Below, one piece after another: positions 47,540-56,631 of a stretch of 64,000 nucleotides of DNA. The DNA comes from Actinomycetota bacterium. Its GTDB lineage: Bacteria; Actinomycetota; UBA4738; HRBIN12. The notes under the pieces were generated by a model that searched no databases, was not told the DNA's origin, and saw only the letters and a program-made list of their open reading frames with translations. A program made the translations under genes and the position numbers. The DNA is taken from contig DASSCU010000005.1 of NCBI GenBank assembly GCA_035697485.1, forward strand, positions 62,001-126,000, in the 5' to 3' direction. Each line of letters begins with the position of its first letter. Position 1 is the first letter of the stretch.

Positions 47540-48537
47540 GAGGCCCTCCTGTGATTCGAGAGATCGCCGTCGGTCGCGTCGCGCGGGTCTTCCTCGCCCT
47601 CGGCGACGTGACCCGTGAGCGCGAGGAAGACCTCGTCGAGGCTCGGCCGTCGCAGCGACAGGTCGTCGACCGCGACGCGCGCCTCCTCGAGGCGTAGCAC
47701 CGCCTGCCCGAGCGCCGACGTGTCCTCGATCGGGAGCGTGACGACCTGTCCGTCGTTGAACGCCGACTCGCCCGCCTTGACCAACGGGGTCAGTGCCTTC
47801 TCGGTCGCCGGCAGGTCCTCGGGCATGACCGGCCGCGCCTGCAGCACGTGCCCGCCGACCCGGCTCTTGAGCTGGGCCGAGGTGCCGGCCGCGATCACGG
47901 TGCCGTGGTCGATCACGACGATCTCGTCGGCGAGGCGGTCGGCCTCTTCCAGGTACTGGGTCGTGAGCAGCACGGTGGTGCCGTCGGCCACGAGCCGCCG
48001 GATCATGCCCCACAGCTCGAGCCGACTCCGCGGGTCGAGACCCGTCGTCGGCTCGTCGAGATACAGGAACGCCGGGCGTCCCACCAGGCTCGCCGCCAGG
48101 TCGAGCCGCCGGCGCATTCCACCCGAGTACGACTTCACGAACTTCCCGGCGGCCTCGGAGAGATCGAAGTCCTCGAGCAGCCGGATCGCGCGACTCCTGG
48201 CCTCCGAAGCCCTCAGACCGAGCAAGCGCCCGATCATGACCAGGTTGTCCTTGCCCGAGAGCAGCTCGTCGACCGCCGCGTACTGCCCGGTCAAGCCGAT
48301 CATGCGCCGCACCTCGGCGGGTCGCTCGACGACGTCGTGTCCGCCGACCGTGGCGCGACCGGCGTCGGGCTTCAACAACGTGGACAGCACCCTGATCGTC
48401 GTCGTCTTGCCGGCGCCGTTGGGCCCGAGCAGCCCGAAGACGGTTCCCTCGCGTGCGACCATGTCGATGCCGTCGACCGCTCGCACCGCGCCGAAGGTCT
48501 TCACGAGACCTTCCACGTCGATCGCTGCGTTGCCCAT
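47536..48537 (-). CDS. ABC transporter ATP-binding protein (DrrA-like)
   Basis: 333 residues. Walker A GPNGAGKTTTIRVL, signature YSGGMRRRLDLA, Walker B FLYLDEPTTGLD, H-loop TTQYLEEAD (Gln in place of His, as in the DrrA group). The C-terminal region has the RRPSLDEVFLALTGH block of DrrA proteins. GAGGGG precedes the ATG. Divergent from the WYL regulator, which probably controls it. Confidence 0.92.
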   Translation of the reverse strand: MGNAAIDVEGLVKTFGAVRAVDGIDMVAREGTVFGLLGPNGAGKTTTIRVLSTLLKPDAGRATVGGHDVVERPAEVRRMIGLTGQYAAVDELLSGKDNLVMIGRLLGLRASEARSRAIRLLEDFDLSEAAGKFVKSYSGGMRRRLDLAASLVGRPAFLYLDEPTTGLDPRSRLELWGMIRRLVADGTTVLLTTQYLEEADRLADEIVVIDHGTVIAAGTSAQLKSRVGGHVLQARPVMPEDLPATEKALTPLVKAGESAFNDGQVVTLPIEDTSALGQAVLRLEEARVAVDDLSLRRPSLDEVFLALTGHVAEGEEDPRDATDGDLSNHRRAS

Positions 48538-48660
48538 GACGTACCCCTCCTCACTCTCGCTGATCGGCCGTGTCTCGTCCGGTGAGACCCCCCTGGGTCG
48601 TGAACATCATCGCTCGTGAACTGGCCATCCTCTGACCGGTTTCCGTGAGAAGGTTCGAAC

Positions 48661-49608
48661 ATGCGTGCCGACCGCCTCGTGGCCGCCCTGCTGATCCTGC
48701 AGGCGCGCGGACGCGTGACCGCCGCGGAGCTCGCCGACGAGCTCGAGGTCTCCGAGCGCACAGCTCGCCGCGACCTCGATGCCCTGGCCATGGCGGGTGT
48801 TCCGGTGTACTCCCAGGCTGGACGCGGCGGCGGCTGGTCGCTCGTCGGCGGCGCCCGCACCGACCTGAGCGGCCTCACCGCGGCGGAGGCCCGCACGCTG
48901 TTCCTCGTCGCGGGGCCGTCCGCGGCCGCGACGCCGCAGATCAAGGCAGCATTGCGCAAGCTCGTGCGCGCCTTGCCCGAGCCGTTCCGCGCCGAGGCGG
49001 AAGCCGCCGCCGCCGCGGTCGTGATCGATCCGACGAGCTGGGATCGCTCACCCGCCCGGCCACCGGAGCACCTGGAGGTGCTGCAGCACGCGGCCGTGGA
49101 GAATCGTCAGGTACGGCTGGGATATCAGGGTCCGGATCGTCCCGGCAGCGTGCGCGTCGTGCACCCGTTCGGCCTCGTGTCGAAGGCATCGGTGTGGTAT
49201 CTGCTCGCCGGCACCGACGCGGGCATGCGCACGTTCCGGGTGAGCCGCGTCACGTCGGCCGAGGTGCTCGACGAGCCGGTCGTCCGCCCCGTGGGGTTCG
49301 ATCTCGCCGCCGCCTGGAACGACACCGTCGCGCGGCTCGACCGGGAGCGGGCGACCTTCGAGGTCGAGGCGGCCGCCGAGCCCGAGGCGCTGCGCTGGCT
49401 GCGCGGCGCGTTCGACCGACGTCTCACCGTCGGCGAGGAACGTTCCGACGGCCGTGTCGAGGTGCGGATCAGGAGCTGGTCGGCCCATGCTGCGGCCTCG
49501 GACCTCGTCACGTTCGCGCCGTGGGTCGAGGTGCTCTCGCCCGACGAGGTCCGCGAAGAGCTGGCGGAACGAGGCGCCCACCTGACGCGGCTCTACGGCG
49601 CAGGCTGA
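48661..49608 (+). CDS. WYL-domain transcription regulator
   Basis: 315 residues. N-terminal DeoR-type helix-turn-helix (ARGRVTAAELADELEVSERTARRDLDAL), then a WYL domain with VHPFGLVSKASVWYLLAG, and a C-terminal extension block. WYL proteins sense nucleic-acid or nucleotide ligands or small molecules. It is divergent from the DrrAB-like exporter with 123 bases between starts, so control of that exporter is the simplest reading. Confidence 0.88.
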   Translation: MRADRLVAALLILQARGRVTAAELADELEVSERTARRDLDALAMAGVPVYSQAGRGGGWSLVGGARTDLSGLTAAEARTLFLVAGPSAAATPQIKAALRKLVRALPEPFRAEAEAAAAAVVIDPTSWDRSPARPPEHLEVLQHAAVENRQVRLGYQGPDRPGSVRVVHPFGLVSKASVWYLLAGTDAGMRTFRVSRVTSAEVLDEPVVRPVGFDLAAAWNDTVARLDRERATFEVEAAAEPEALRWLRGAFDRRLTVGEERSDGRVEVRIRSWSAHAAASDLVTFAPWVEVLSPDEVREELAERGAHLTRLYGAG

Positions 49609-49667
49609 CGCCGGTCTACCAGCGGGTCGGCTTGCTTGCTCGCAGCCGCCCGGGGATGATGCGCGAC

Positions 49668-51404
49668 ATGACCAGCCACCGTCCGTGGTTCGACTCGTAC
49701 CCGTCCGACGTGCCGCACTCGCTCGAACCGTTCCCCCGAGAGTCCGTGTACACGTTGCTGCGCAACGCGGCTGCCGGGTTCCCCGACAAGCCAGCGCTCG
49801 CGTTCTTCGGGGCGCACATGACGTACGCGGCGCTGCTCGCCGAGGTCGAGCGGTTCTCGGCGGTGCTCGCGGGGCTCGGGATTCGCAAGGGCGACCGGGT
49901 CGGCATGATCCTGCCGAACTGCCCCGAGTACGTGATCGCGTTCTTCGCCTGCCAGCGCCTCGGGGCCGTCGCCGTGGGCAACAACCCGCTGTACACCGAG
50001 CGCGAGCTCGAGCACCAGGTCAAGGACTCGGGCGCGAAGGTGATGATCGTGCTCGACCAGATCTATCGTCGGTTCGGGCAGATCCGCGACGACGTCAGCG
50101 TGCATGACGTGATCGCGGTGAGGCTGAACCGGTACATGAAGCCCCCGATCAAGTGGCTGGCGCCGCTGAAGTTCAAGTCGGATGCTCGCAAGCACGGCAC
50201 CCCCCTGCCCTTCATCCCGGCCGATCATCGGGTGCGGTGGTGGGCTGACGTGATGAAGCAGGCTGGTCCGGTGCCGCCCGAGGCGGTCGTCGACGACCCG
50301 GCCTCCGACGTGGCGGCCCTCGTCTACACGGGTGGCACGACCGGTCTCTCGAAGGGGGCGATGCTGTCGCACTCGAACCTCGTCTCGAACGCCCTGCAGG
50401 CGTCGGCCTGGCTGAACGTCGTGCGGCAGGGCGAGGACGGCATCGTCGCGGCGCTGCCCTTCTTCCACTCGTTCGGCACCCTCGTGATGAACTTCTCGAT
50501 GACGAAGGCCGCGAAGCTGATCCTGCTGCCTCGCTTCGAGATCGACATGGCGTTGAAGGCGATCTCCAAGGAGAAGCCGACGCTGTTCCCCGGCGTGCCT
50601 CGCATGTACATCGCGCTGAACCAGGACCCGCGGACCCCCAAGCACGACCTCGCCTCGCTGAAGGCCTGCATCTCCGGCGCAGCGCCCCTTCCGATGGCGG
50701 TGGCGAAGCGGTTCGAGGAGATCACGGGCGGCGCGACGGTGGTTGAGGGCTACGGGCTCAGCGAGTGCTCGCCGGTGACGCACGCGAACCCCCTGGTCGG
50801 CGAGCGCAAGGAAGGCTTCATCGGCTTGCCCCTGCCCGACACCGACGTGAAGCTCGTCGACCTCGACGAGCCCGACCGCGAGGTGCCTCAGGGTGGGCGT
50901 GGCGAGATGTGCATCAAGGGCCCGCAGGTGATGCTCGGCTACTGGAACCGTCCCGACGAGAGCGGTCTCGTGATCCGCAACGGATGGCTGCATACGGGCG
51001 ACGTCGCGATCATGGACGAGCAGGGCTACTTCAAGATCGTCGACCGCATCAAGGACATGATCCTGGTGTCGGGCTTCAACGTGTACCCCACCGAGGTGGA
51101 AGCCGTCCTCTTCCACCATCCGAAGATCCTGAAGTGCGCGGTCGTGGGCGTGCCCGATGACACGACCGGCGAGCGTGTGAAGGCGTTCATCGTGCTGAAG
51201 CCCGGCGAGACCGCGACAGCAGACGAGATCAAGCAGTGGTGCCGAGACCCCGACCAGGGTCTCACCGGCTACCGCGTGCCGAAGGAGATCGAGTTCCGCG
51301 ACGAATTGCCCGAGACGCTGATCGGCAAGGTGCTGCGCCGCGTGCTCCAGGACGAGGAGCGGAAGAAACGGCAGCCCCAGCAGGCGCTCCGTGAGTCACC
51401 CTGA
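49668..51404 (+). CDS. fadD: Long-chain fatty acid-CoA ligase
   Basis: Activates fatty acids to acyl-CoA. 578 residues; adenylation motifs YTGGTTGLSKGAMLSH, EGYGLSECSPV, WLHTGDVAIMDEQGYF, DRIKDMILVSGFNVYP and the catalytic Lys in ETLIGKVLRR. The start is ATG 49668 with GGGGATG before it; ATGs at 49656 and 49659 in the same frame are possible. Its 3' end overlaps the GNAT gene by 14 bases. Confidence 0.9.
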   Translation: MTSHRPWFDSYPSDVPHSLEPFPRESVYTLLRNAAAGFPDKPALAFFGAHMTYAALLAEVERFSAVLAGLGIRKGDRVGMILPNCPEYVIAFFACQRLGAVAVGNNPLYTERELEHQVKDSGAKVMIVLDQIYRRFGQIRDDVSVHDVIAVRLNRYMKPPIKWLAPLKFKSDARKHGTPLPFIPADHRVRWWADVMKQAGPVPPEAVVDDPASDVAALVYTGGTTGLSKGAMLSHSNLVSNALQASAWLNVVRQGEDGIVAALPFFHSFGTLVMNFSMTKAAKLILLPRFEIDMALKAISKEKPTLFPGVPRMYIALNQDPRTPKHDLASLKACISGAAPLPMAVAKRFEEITGGATVVEGYGLSECSPVTHANPLVGERKEGFIGLPLPDTDVKLVDLDEPDREVPQGGRGEMCIKGPQVMLGYWNRPDESGLVIRNGWLHTGDVAIMDEQGYFKIVDRIKDMILVSGFNVYPTEVEAVLFHHPKILKCAVVGVPDDTTGERVKAFIVLKPGETATADEIKQWCRDPDQGLTGYRVPKEIEFRDELPETLIGKVLRRVLQDEERKKRQPQQALRESP

Positions 51405-51948
51405 CCCGCTGCCGATCGACCTCGGCGACGGCGCCGTCGTGCGGCGCTACGTGGTGGACGACATCGATGCGCTGTGGGGCGCGGTCGTCGAAGAGCGCGA
51501 GCGCCTGGGTGAATGGATGCCCTGGGTCGAAGGCGCGACGACGAAGGACGTGCAGATGACCTGGCTCGAGCAACGCGTCGCCGAGACCGAAGGGTTCGAA
51601 GGCTGCGGGATCTTCGTCGGGGACGAGTTCGCGGGCGGTGTCGGGCTGTCGTGGGACCCGTACGGCATCGCTGGCGAGATCGGCTACTGGACCCGGGCGC
51701 CGTTCGAGGGCCGGGGGCTGGTCACGAGGTCGGCGCGGGAGTTCACGCGTGTCGCGTTCGAGCACGTGGGGCTGAACCGTGTCGTGATCAGGGCGGGCGT
51801 GGGGAACGTGCGAAGCCGTGCCGTGCCCGAGCGGCTCGGCTACGTCGAAGAGAGCGTCGAGCGCGGGGGAGGTCGAGGCCTGGGCGGGTTCTACGACATC
51901 GTCGTGTACTCGATGCTGGCGGACGAGTGGCGCGCCCGCCTGCCGTGA
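51391..51948 (+). CDS. GNAT acetyltransferase (RimJ/RimL-like)
   Basis: 185 residues. Landmarks are VVRRYVVDDIDALWGAVVEE, EIGYWTRAPFEGRGLVTRSA (acyl-CoA loop) and LNRVVIRAGVGNVRSRAVPERLGY, the pattern of ribosomal-protein-Ala-acetyltransferase-type enzymes. Substrate unknown. GTG/TGA overlap links it to the HAD gene downstream, and it overlaps fadD upstream. Confidence 0.88.
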   Translation: MSHPDPLPIDLGDGAVVRRYVVDDIDALWGAVVEERERLGEWMPWVEGATTKDVQMTWLEQRVAETEGFEGCGIFVGDEFAGGVGLSWDPYGIAGEIGYWTRAPFEGRGLVTRSAREFTRVAFEHVGLNRVVIRAGVGNVRSRAVPERLGYVEESVERGGGRGLGGFYDIVVYSMLADEWRARLP

Positions 51949-52619
51949 TCTTCGACCTGTTCGGCACGCTCGTGCACGAGCTGCCGCGGCAGGACTTCTG
52001 GGCGTCGGTCGACGCGATCGCCGATGCCGTGGGGGCCGAGCGGGGAGCGTTCCGCGCCGGGTGGGAGGCGACGACCATCGAGCGTCAGACGGGTGTGTTC
52101 GCCGACATCCAGGCCAACGTGCGGGCGATCTGTGAGCGGGTCGGCGTCTGCTATGCCGAGCCCTCGGTCATGGCCGCGCTGCAGCTGCGCCGGGCGATGT
52201 ACGAGCGATGGTTCCGGCCGCGGGACGGCGCGCTCGAGACGCTCGCGGGGCTGCGCGGGCGGGGATATGCGCTCGCGCTCGTCAGCCAGTGCGCCCCCGA
52301 TACCCCGGCGCTCTGGCGAGCGTCCCCGCTGGGCGAGTCGGTCGACGTCGAGGTGTTCTCGAGTGAGGTGGGAATCCGCAAGCCCGATCCCGCGATCTAT
52401 CGGCTTGCGGCCAGGCGGCTGGGCGTGCCGAGCGAGGGATGTGTCTACATAGGGGACGGGGCGTATGGGGAGCTCACCGGCGCAGCGGCCGTGGGCATGG
52501 TGGCGTACCTCCTGCGCGATCCGCAGGTCGATCACGAGGCGATGCTCACGCCAGAACGAGACGCATGGACGGGAGCGACCATCGCCGATCTGCGCGAGGT
52601 GCTCGACCTCGTTCCGTAG
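51927..52619 (+). CDS. HAD-family hydrolase
   Basis: About 230 residues. HAD motif I VIFDLFGTLV, motif II in LVSQCAP, and motifs III/IV in GIRKPDPAIY and YIGDGAYGELTGA are all present; the cap is alpha-helical. Probable phosphatase. GTG at 51927 or GTG at 51945 (GTGA overlap, giving MIFDLFGTL) are both plausible starts; I use the first because a strand usually precedes motif I. Confidence 0.85.
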   Translation: MARPPAVIFDLFGTLVHELPRQDFWASVDAIADAVGAERGAFRAGWEATTIERQTGVFADIQANVRAICERVGVCYAEPSVMAALQLRRAMYERWFRPRDGALETLAGLRGRGYALALVSQCAPDTPALWRASPLGESVDVEVFSSEVGIRKPDPAIYRLAARRLGVPSEGCVYIGDGAYGELTGAAAVGMVAYLLRDPQVDHEAMLTPERDAWTGATIADLREVLDLVP

Positions 52620-52645
52620 CCGGTGAGCTCTCGACCCGGGCCCAC

Positions 52646-52700
52646 TCGGCAGGGACCTCCGTCGTGGGATCGCAGGAGTCAACACGGAGGTCCCCGCCGA
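52646..52700. terminator. 17-base inverted repeat between convergent genes
   Basis: TCGGCAGGGACCTCCGT and ACGGAGGTCCCCGCCGA pair with one mismatch around a 21-base loop. It lies between the HAD gene and the convergent flippase-like gene, so a bidirectional terminator is likely. Confidence 0.65.
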
Positions 52701-52768
52701 ATCGTTGCGAAGGGTGGGACTGAGCCATCGCCCCGAAAGTGCCCGTGCCGATCCGGACCTCATCCCAC

Positions 52769-53899
52769 TCAGCCGGGCTCGGCGATGGTCTCCCGCCCTC
52801 GGTAGTGGCGTCGGTGCAGGTAGGCGGCGACACCGCCGACCGGCAACGGCAGCCAGAACGACACGAGCCGGTAGGCGAGGACCGCGAGCACCGCGTCTCC
52901 GGCCGACACGCCCGCGAGCGTCAGCAGACCGGTGAGTCCCGCTTCCACGAAGCCGAGTCCTCCCGGCGTGATCGGGATCATCGCCAGTACCATCGAGGCC
53001 GAGTACGCGAGCAGCACGAGTGTGGGACGTGGGCCCGACCCGACGGCAGTGATGGCCGCCAGCAACGCCAGGTAGTCGAAGAGCCAGTTGGCGAGCGAGA
53101 ACAGCAATGCCTTCCACCACGTGTCGCCGAGCGCCTCGCGGATCTCGTCTCGCTGCACGACGAGCCGCGCCGGCAGGTCGGTCACGGGCGGCTTTCCTCG
53201 CTGGAACCGGTTCCGAAGCCACTGCGCTCCGCGGCCGAGGCGACGCAACAGTCGGTTGTGGAACAGCAGTCGCCAACCGAACACGAATGCCGCGACGAAC
53301 ACGACGCCTCCCAGCCACGCGGCCTGGGCGAGCCCGCCCGGCACGGGCCTGCCGAGCAGCGCCGCGGGCACGGTGAGCAGGGGCAACATGAACAGCGTGC
53401 CCGTGCTGATCAGTGACGCTGCGGTGAGTGCGGTCGCCACGCGGGCGCCGTCGACGCCGGAATCGGTCAGCATGCGCCACTGCAGCGCACCGCCGGCGGC
53501 GGCACCGCCCGGCACGACCCGGCTGAAGGCGTTCGCCGCGAGCTGCGCCGTCGCCACCCCGAACCAGCGGTCGGTGACGAGCGCGATGCGCTGCAACCCC
53601 CAGATGCAGAAGAAGCTCAGGCCTTCCAACGCGACCATCGCGACGAACCAGGCCGGGTCCAGATCGAGCAGCTCCGGCCACGTCTCGAAGACCGTGAGCA
53701 GGCTGGGCCACAGGATGTAGAGGGCGATGACCATGATGATCAGGAACACCAGGCGCACGATGATCGCCCTGCGCTTCGTCCGGATCTCGACCTGGACCTC
53801 GCCGACGGCCTCCTCGACGGATCGCACGCGGGGCGGGTCCACAGGCGCGGCGTTGGGCGCCTGCGGCGAGCGAGCATGGTCGCTGGTGTGATGTGCCAT
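52769..53899 (-). CDS. Lysylphosphatidylglycerol-synthase TM-region/flippase-like membrane protein
   Basis: 376 residues with about eight membrane helices. The family patterns NAFSRVVPGGAAAGGALQWR and MIPITPGGLGFVEAGLTGLL are present. The catalytic aminoacyl-transferase domain of MprF is absent, as in the UPF0104 group. A soluble basic N-terminus of about 45 residues precedes the first helix. Lipid transport is inferred from the family. Confidence 0.85.
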   Translation of the reverse strand: MAHHTSDHARSPQAPNAAPVDPPRVRSVEEAVGEVQVEIRTKRRAIIVRLVFLIIMVIALYILWPSLLTVFETWPELLDLDPAWFVAMVALEGLSFFCIWGLQRIALVTDRWFGVATAQLAANAFSRVVPGGAAAGGALQWRMLTDSGVDGARVATALTAASLISTGTLFMLPLLTVPAALLGRPVPGGLAQAAWLGGVVFVAAFVFGWRLLFHNRLLRRLGRGAQWLRNRFQRGKPPVTDLPARLVVQRDEIREALGDTWWKALLFSLANWLFDYLALLAAITAVGSGPRPTLVLLAYSASMVLAMIPITPGGLGFVEAGLTGLLTLAGVSAGDAVLAVLAYRLVSFWLPLPVGGVAAYLHRRHYRGRETIAEPG

Positions 53900-53992
53900 C
53901 CGAAGCCTCGGTCCGGTCGTCGTCGTCTCGGCGTCGGAGACGCGTAGCCTTGCAGGAGCGTACGTGAGTCGAGCCGGAAGGAGGAAACGCGG

Positions 53993-55000
53993 ATGGCCAT
54001 AGCGCCGGGAGCCACGTTTCGCACGATCGACGAGTCGCACCCCGGCTCGAAGCTCGCCGCGGTGTTCGCGGCCCGGGCGGAGGCGTACGCCGCGTGGTAC
54101 CTGCAGGACGGTGACCAGGCCCGTCCCTCGGCGGCCGAGGGCGTCGAGGCGCTCACGGTGCACATGCCCGAGCTGTTGCCGGCCTACGATGCGATGGTGC
54201 GTGAGGTCGGCGGCGACGATCCCGTCTTCGCCCGCATGTTCACGATGTGGAAACCGCCGGGTGCAGCGATCGCGTGCTCGCAGGCGGTGCTGCAGGAGGG
54301 TGAGCGAGGTCCCCGGCTCGTGCGCAACTACGACTACCCCGCCGAGCTGATGGACGCCGTGATCCTGCGGAGCGCCTTCACCGGGAGCGGCGTGATCGGC
54401 GTGACCGACGCGGTCTGGGGGCTGTGCGATGGCATGAACGATCGCGGATTGGCCGTCTCGCTCACGTTCGGTGGACGGGCGTCGATGGGCGAGGGCTTCG
54501 GGGTGCCGATCGTGATCCGCTACCTGCTCGAGACGTGCGACACGGTCGACGACGCCCGTGCCGTGCTCACACGCATGCCGATCGCCCACACCCACAACCT
54601 CACGATCCTCGATGCGGAAGGCGGTGTGATCACCGCCTACCTGAACCCCGACCGTCCTCCGTCGTTCCGTCGGCTGCCGATCGCCGTGAACCATCAGTGG
54701 GCGGTGGAGTCCTGGGACCCGGTGCTCGCCGAGAGCACGCTGCAGCGGGAGTGGTGGCTGCTTCGCCTGCTCGACGACCCCGAGGTCGACCACGAGCGGT
54801 TCCTCGGCGCGTTCCTCGTGCCGCCGCTGTACAGCCTCGCCCACGACGTCGGCAGGGGCACCGTGTACACGGCCGCCTACGATCCGGCGGAGGGAGACAT
54901 CACCTATGCGTGGCCCACGTTCCGGCTGCCCCTGCGGTTCGACTCGTTCGCCGAGGCCGAGCACGAGGTCGTGTTCCCACCGTCTCCACCATCGGTGTAG
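53993..55000 (+). CDS. C45-type acyltransferase/peptidase (6-APA acyltransferase-like Ntn enzyme)
   Basis: 335 residues, AAGGAGG eight bases before the ATG. The probable nucleophile is Cys95 in AAIACSQAVL, with the following blocks GPRLVRNYDYP, GVTDAVWGLCDGMNDRGLAVSLTFGG and HTHNLTILDAEG typical of the family. Such enzymes autocleave before the Cys and act on acyl amides or amino acids. A second amide-cleaving Ntn enzyme is encoded at 40406-42718. Confidence 0.85.
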   Translation: MAIAPGATFRTIDESHPGSKLAAVFAARAEAYAAWYLQDGDQARPSAAEGVEALTVHMPELLPAYDAMVREVGGDDPVFARMFTMWKPPGAAIACSQAVLQEGERGPRLVRNYDYPAELMDAVILRSAFTGSGVIGVTDAVWGLCDGMNDRGLAVSLTFGGRASMGEGFGVPIVIRYLLETCDTVDDARAVLTRMPIAHTHNLTILDAEGGVITAYLNPDRPPSFRRLPIAVNHQWAVESWDPVLAESTLQREWWLLRLLDDPEVDHERFLGAFLVPPLYSLAHDVGRGTVYTAAYDPAEGDITYAWPTFRLPLRFDSFAEAEHEVVFPPSPPSV

Positions 55001-55003
55001 TTT
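54998..55003 (+). promoter_or_regulatory. -10 hexamer of a possible leaderless transcript
   Basis: TAGTTT, beginning in the stop codon of the C45 gene, is eight bases before the ATG at 55012. Confidence 0.4.
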
Positions 55004-55011
55004 GGGTGTCG

Positions 55012-55233
55012 ATGCCAGCCGAAAACATCCCATCGGAGGTCGCCGGAGCCGACGCCGCGCATGCGGCCTCGATCGAGACCGCGGAAGCGATCGAGGAGGC
55101 CGCGAAGATGAACGACGATCCAGAGGTCGCCGAAGTGCTGGACGACGCCGCCGTGAAAGCCGATCAGGCGTCCAGTCGCGTTGGCTGGTTGCGCGGGCTG
55201 CTGCACCGCCGGTTCGGCCTCCGTCAGAAATAA
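55012..55233 (+). CDS. Small acidic helical protein, unknown
   Basis: 73 residues: an acidic alanine-rich helix (about 1-50) and a basic end (WLRGLLHRRFGLRQK). No membrane segment. Codon bias is native. It has no ribosome site, and a TAGTTT hexamer eight bases before the ATG suggests leaderless expression. Confidence 0.65.
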   Translation: MPAENIPSEVAGADAAHAASIETAEAIEEAAKMNDDPEVAEVLDDAAVKADQASSRVGWLRGLLHRRFGLRQK

Positions 55234-55329
55234 CTCGACGCCCTCGGCGAGGTTTGCCGACCGGCATGGATGGACAAGACACCCTCCGACATCCATGACC
55301 GCGCGGACCGCGCGCTGAGGGAGGGAATC

Positions 55330-55527
55330 ATGTTGCAGACCGGATTGGCGCTGCTCGCCCAGAACGGGGGCAACGAAGGTGTCACGGACACGATCCTGTG
55401 GATCATCGCCGCCGTGCTCGTGGTCGCGGGCATCGTGGCCATCGTCCGTGGGGCATTGCTCTGGGGCATCCTGCTGATCATCGGAGGCCTGCTGGTCGGC
55501 CCCGGTGGCGTGAGCATCCTGGACTGA
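55330..55527 (+). CDS. Small two-helix membrane protein
   Basis: 65 residues with two hydrophobic helices (TILWIIAAVLVVAGIVAIV and LLWGILLIIGGLLVG) ending GPGGVSILD, a motif seen at the end of several small actinobacterial membrane proteins. GAGGGAGGG before the ATG at 55330 decides the start; a longer frame begins at 55270. It precedes the channel-like gene by 12 bases. Confidence 0.75.
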   Translation: MLQTGLALLAQNGGNEGVTDTILWIIAAVLVVAGIVAIVRGALLWGILLIIGGLLVGPGGVSILD

Positions 55528-55539
55528 CGGAGGGCTCTC

Positions 55540-56286
55540 ATGTTGCTTGCACAGATCGACGTCGAGCAAGGTCTCGAAGAGGCATGGGCCGACGTGGTGA
55601 CGTTCGCCCCGAAGCTGCTCGGCTTCTTCGTGATCCTGCTGATCGGCTACTTCGTCGCGAAGGCGCTGTCGAAGCTTGCTGACGCGCTGCTGGAACGGGT
55701 TGGCTTCGACGGCCTCGTGGAACGGGGTTCGATTCGCCAGGCGTTCGAGCGCAGCAAGACGGATCCATCGGACGTGATCGGCGTGATCGTCTTCTGGCTC
55801 GTGTTCCTGATCGCGCTGCAACTCGCGTTCGGCATCTGGGGTCCCAACCCGGTCAGCGACCTGTTGGAGGGACTGATCGCCTACCTGCCGAACGTGATCG
55901 TCGCGGTCGTGATCCTGGTCATCGCGGCGGTGCTCGCGAGGGCATTGACCGACGTCCTCGAGCCGATGCTCGGCGCGGTGCGGGGTGGCTCGGTGATCGC
56001 CAAGGGTGCGGGCATCGCGGTCCTGGTGGTCGGGGTGTTCGCCGCTCTCGATCAGCTACAGGTCGCACCAGCGATCGTGACCGGGCTCTTCTACGCGCTG
56101 CTGGTCATGGTCGTGGGCTCGGCGGTCGTCGCCTTCGGTGTCGGGGGTATCCCGATCGCCCGTCGCTGGCTCGAGCGCTGGAGCCATTCGGCCGAGTCCA
56201 CGGCCCGCGACGTCCAGGCCGAGGTCCTGTCACGAGGTGGCGACGACGAGGCGGTGCCCGAGGCGGGCACCGGGCGCACGGTGTAG
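55540..56286 (+). CDS. Mechanosensitive-channel-related TM_helix protein
   Basis: 248 residues with about five membrane helices, two of the conserved TM_helix repeat type (LLGFFVILLIGYFVAKAL and LPNVIVAVVILVIAAVLARAL). It lacks the beta domain of MscS proper, as in CmpX-like proteins. GAGGGCT lies before the ATG. A CsbD stress gene follows after 27 bases, suggesting a stress-response unit. Confidence 0.82.
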   Translation: MLLAQIDVEQGLEEAWADVVTFAPKLLGFFVILLIGYFVAKALSKLADALLERVGFDGLVERGSIRQAFERSKTDPSDVIGVIVFWLVFLIALQLAFGIWGPNPVSDLLEGLIAYLPNVIVAVVILVIAAVLARALTDVLEPMLGAVRGGSVIAKGAGIAVLVVGVFAALDQLQVAPAIVTGLFYALLVMVVGSAVVAFGVGGIPIARRWLERWSHSAESTARDVQAEVLSRGGDDEAVPEAGTGRTV

Positions 56287-56313
56287 CACCGACGATGACA
56301 CGGAGGGATCACC

Positions 56314-56499
56314 ATGGGTGAGCACGTGGACAAGGCGAAGGGAACGATCAAGGAGAACGTCGGCGACCTGACCGACGACGAGCGGCTCGAGCGCGAGGGC
56401 AAGATGGACCGTGCCGGGGCCGACGTGAAGGAGAAGGCCGGCGACGCGGTCGACACCGTCAAGGAGAAGGTGCGCGACGCGCTCAACGGCGACGACTGA
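56314..56499 (+). CDS. CsbD family stress protein
   Basis: 61 residues, highly charged. DKAKGTIKENVGDLTDDERLE (in part) matches the CsbD consensus, followed by KEKAGDAVDTVKEKVRDAL. CsbD-like genes are general-stress induced in several bacteria. GGAGG lies before the ATG. Strong terminator follows. Confidence 0.9.
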   Translation: MGEHVDKAKGTIKENVGDLTDDERLEREGKMDRAGADVKEKAGDAVDTVKEKVRDALNGDD

Positions 56500-56548
56500 C
56501 GCAGACGCGGTCGAAGGACCCCCGCCCGCTCCTTTGGCGCCGCATGTC

Positions 56549-56583
56549 GAACGGCCCGCCCGGCTCCGCCGGGCGGGCCGTTC
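56549..56583 (+). terminator. Strong hairpin terminator
   Basis: A 16-base perfect stem beginning GAACGGCCCGCCCGGC around a TCC loop, followed by TCTC. It ends the CsbD unit. Confidence 0.92.
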
Positions 56584-56631
56584 TCTCTGCGGCCGGTTTA
56601 CTCGCCACATTCTGGGGGAAATCGCTCGGCC

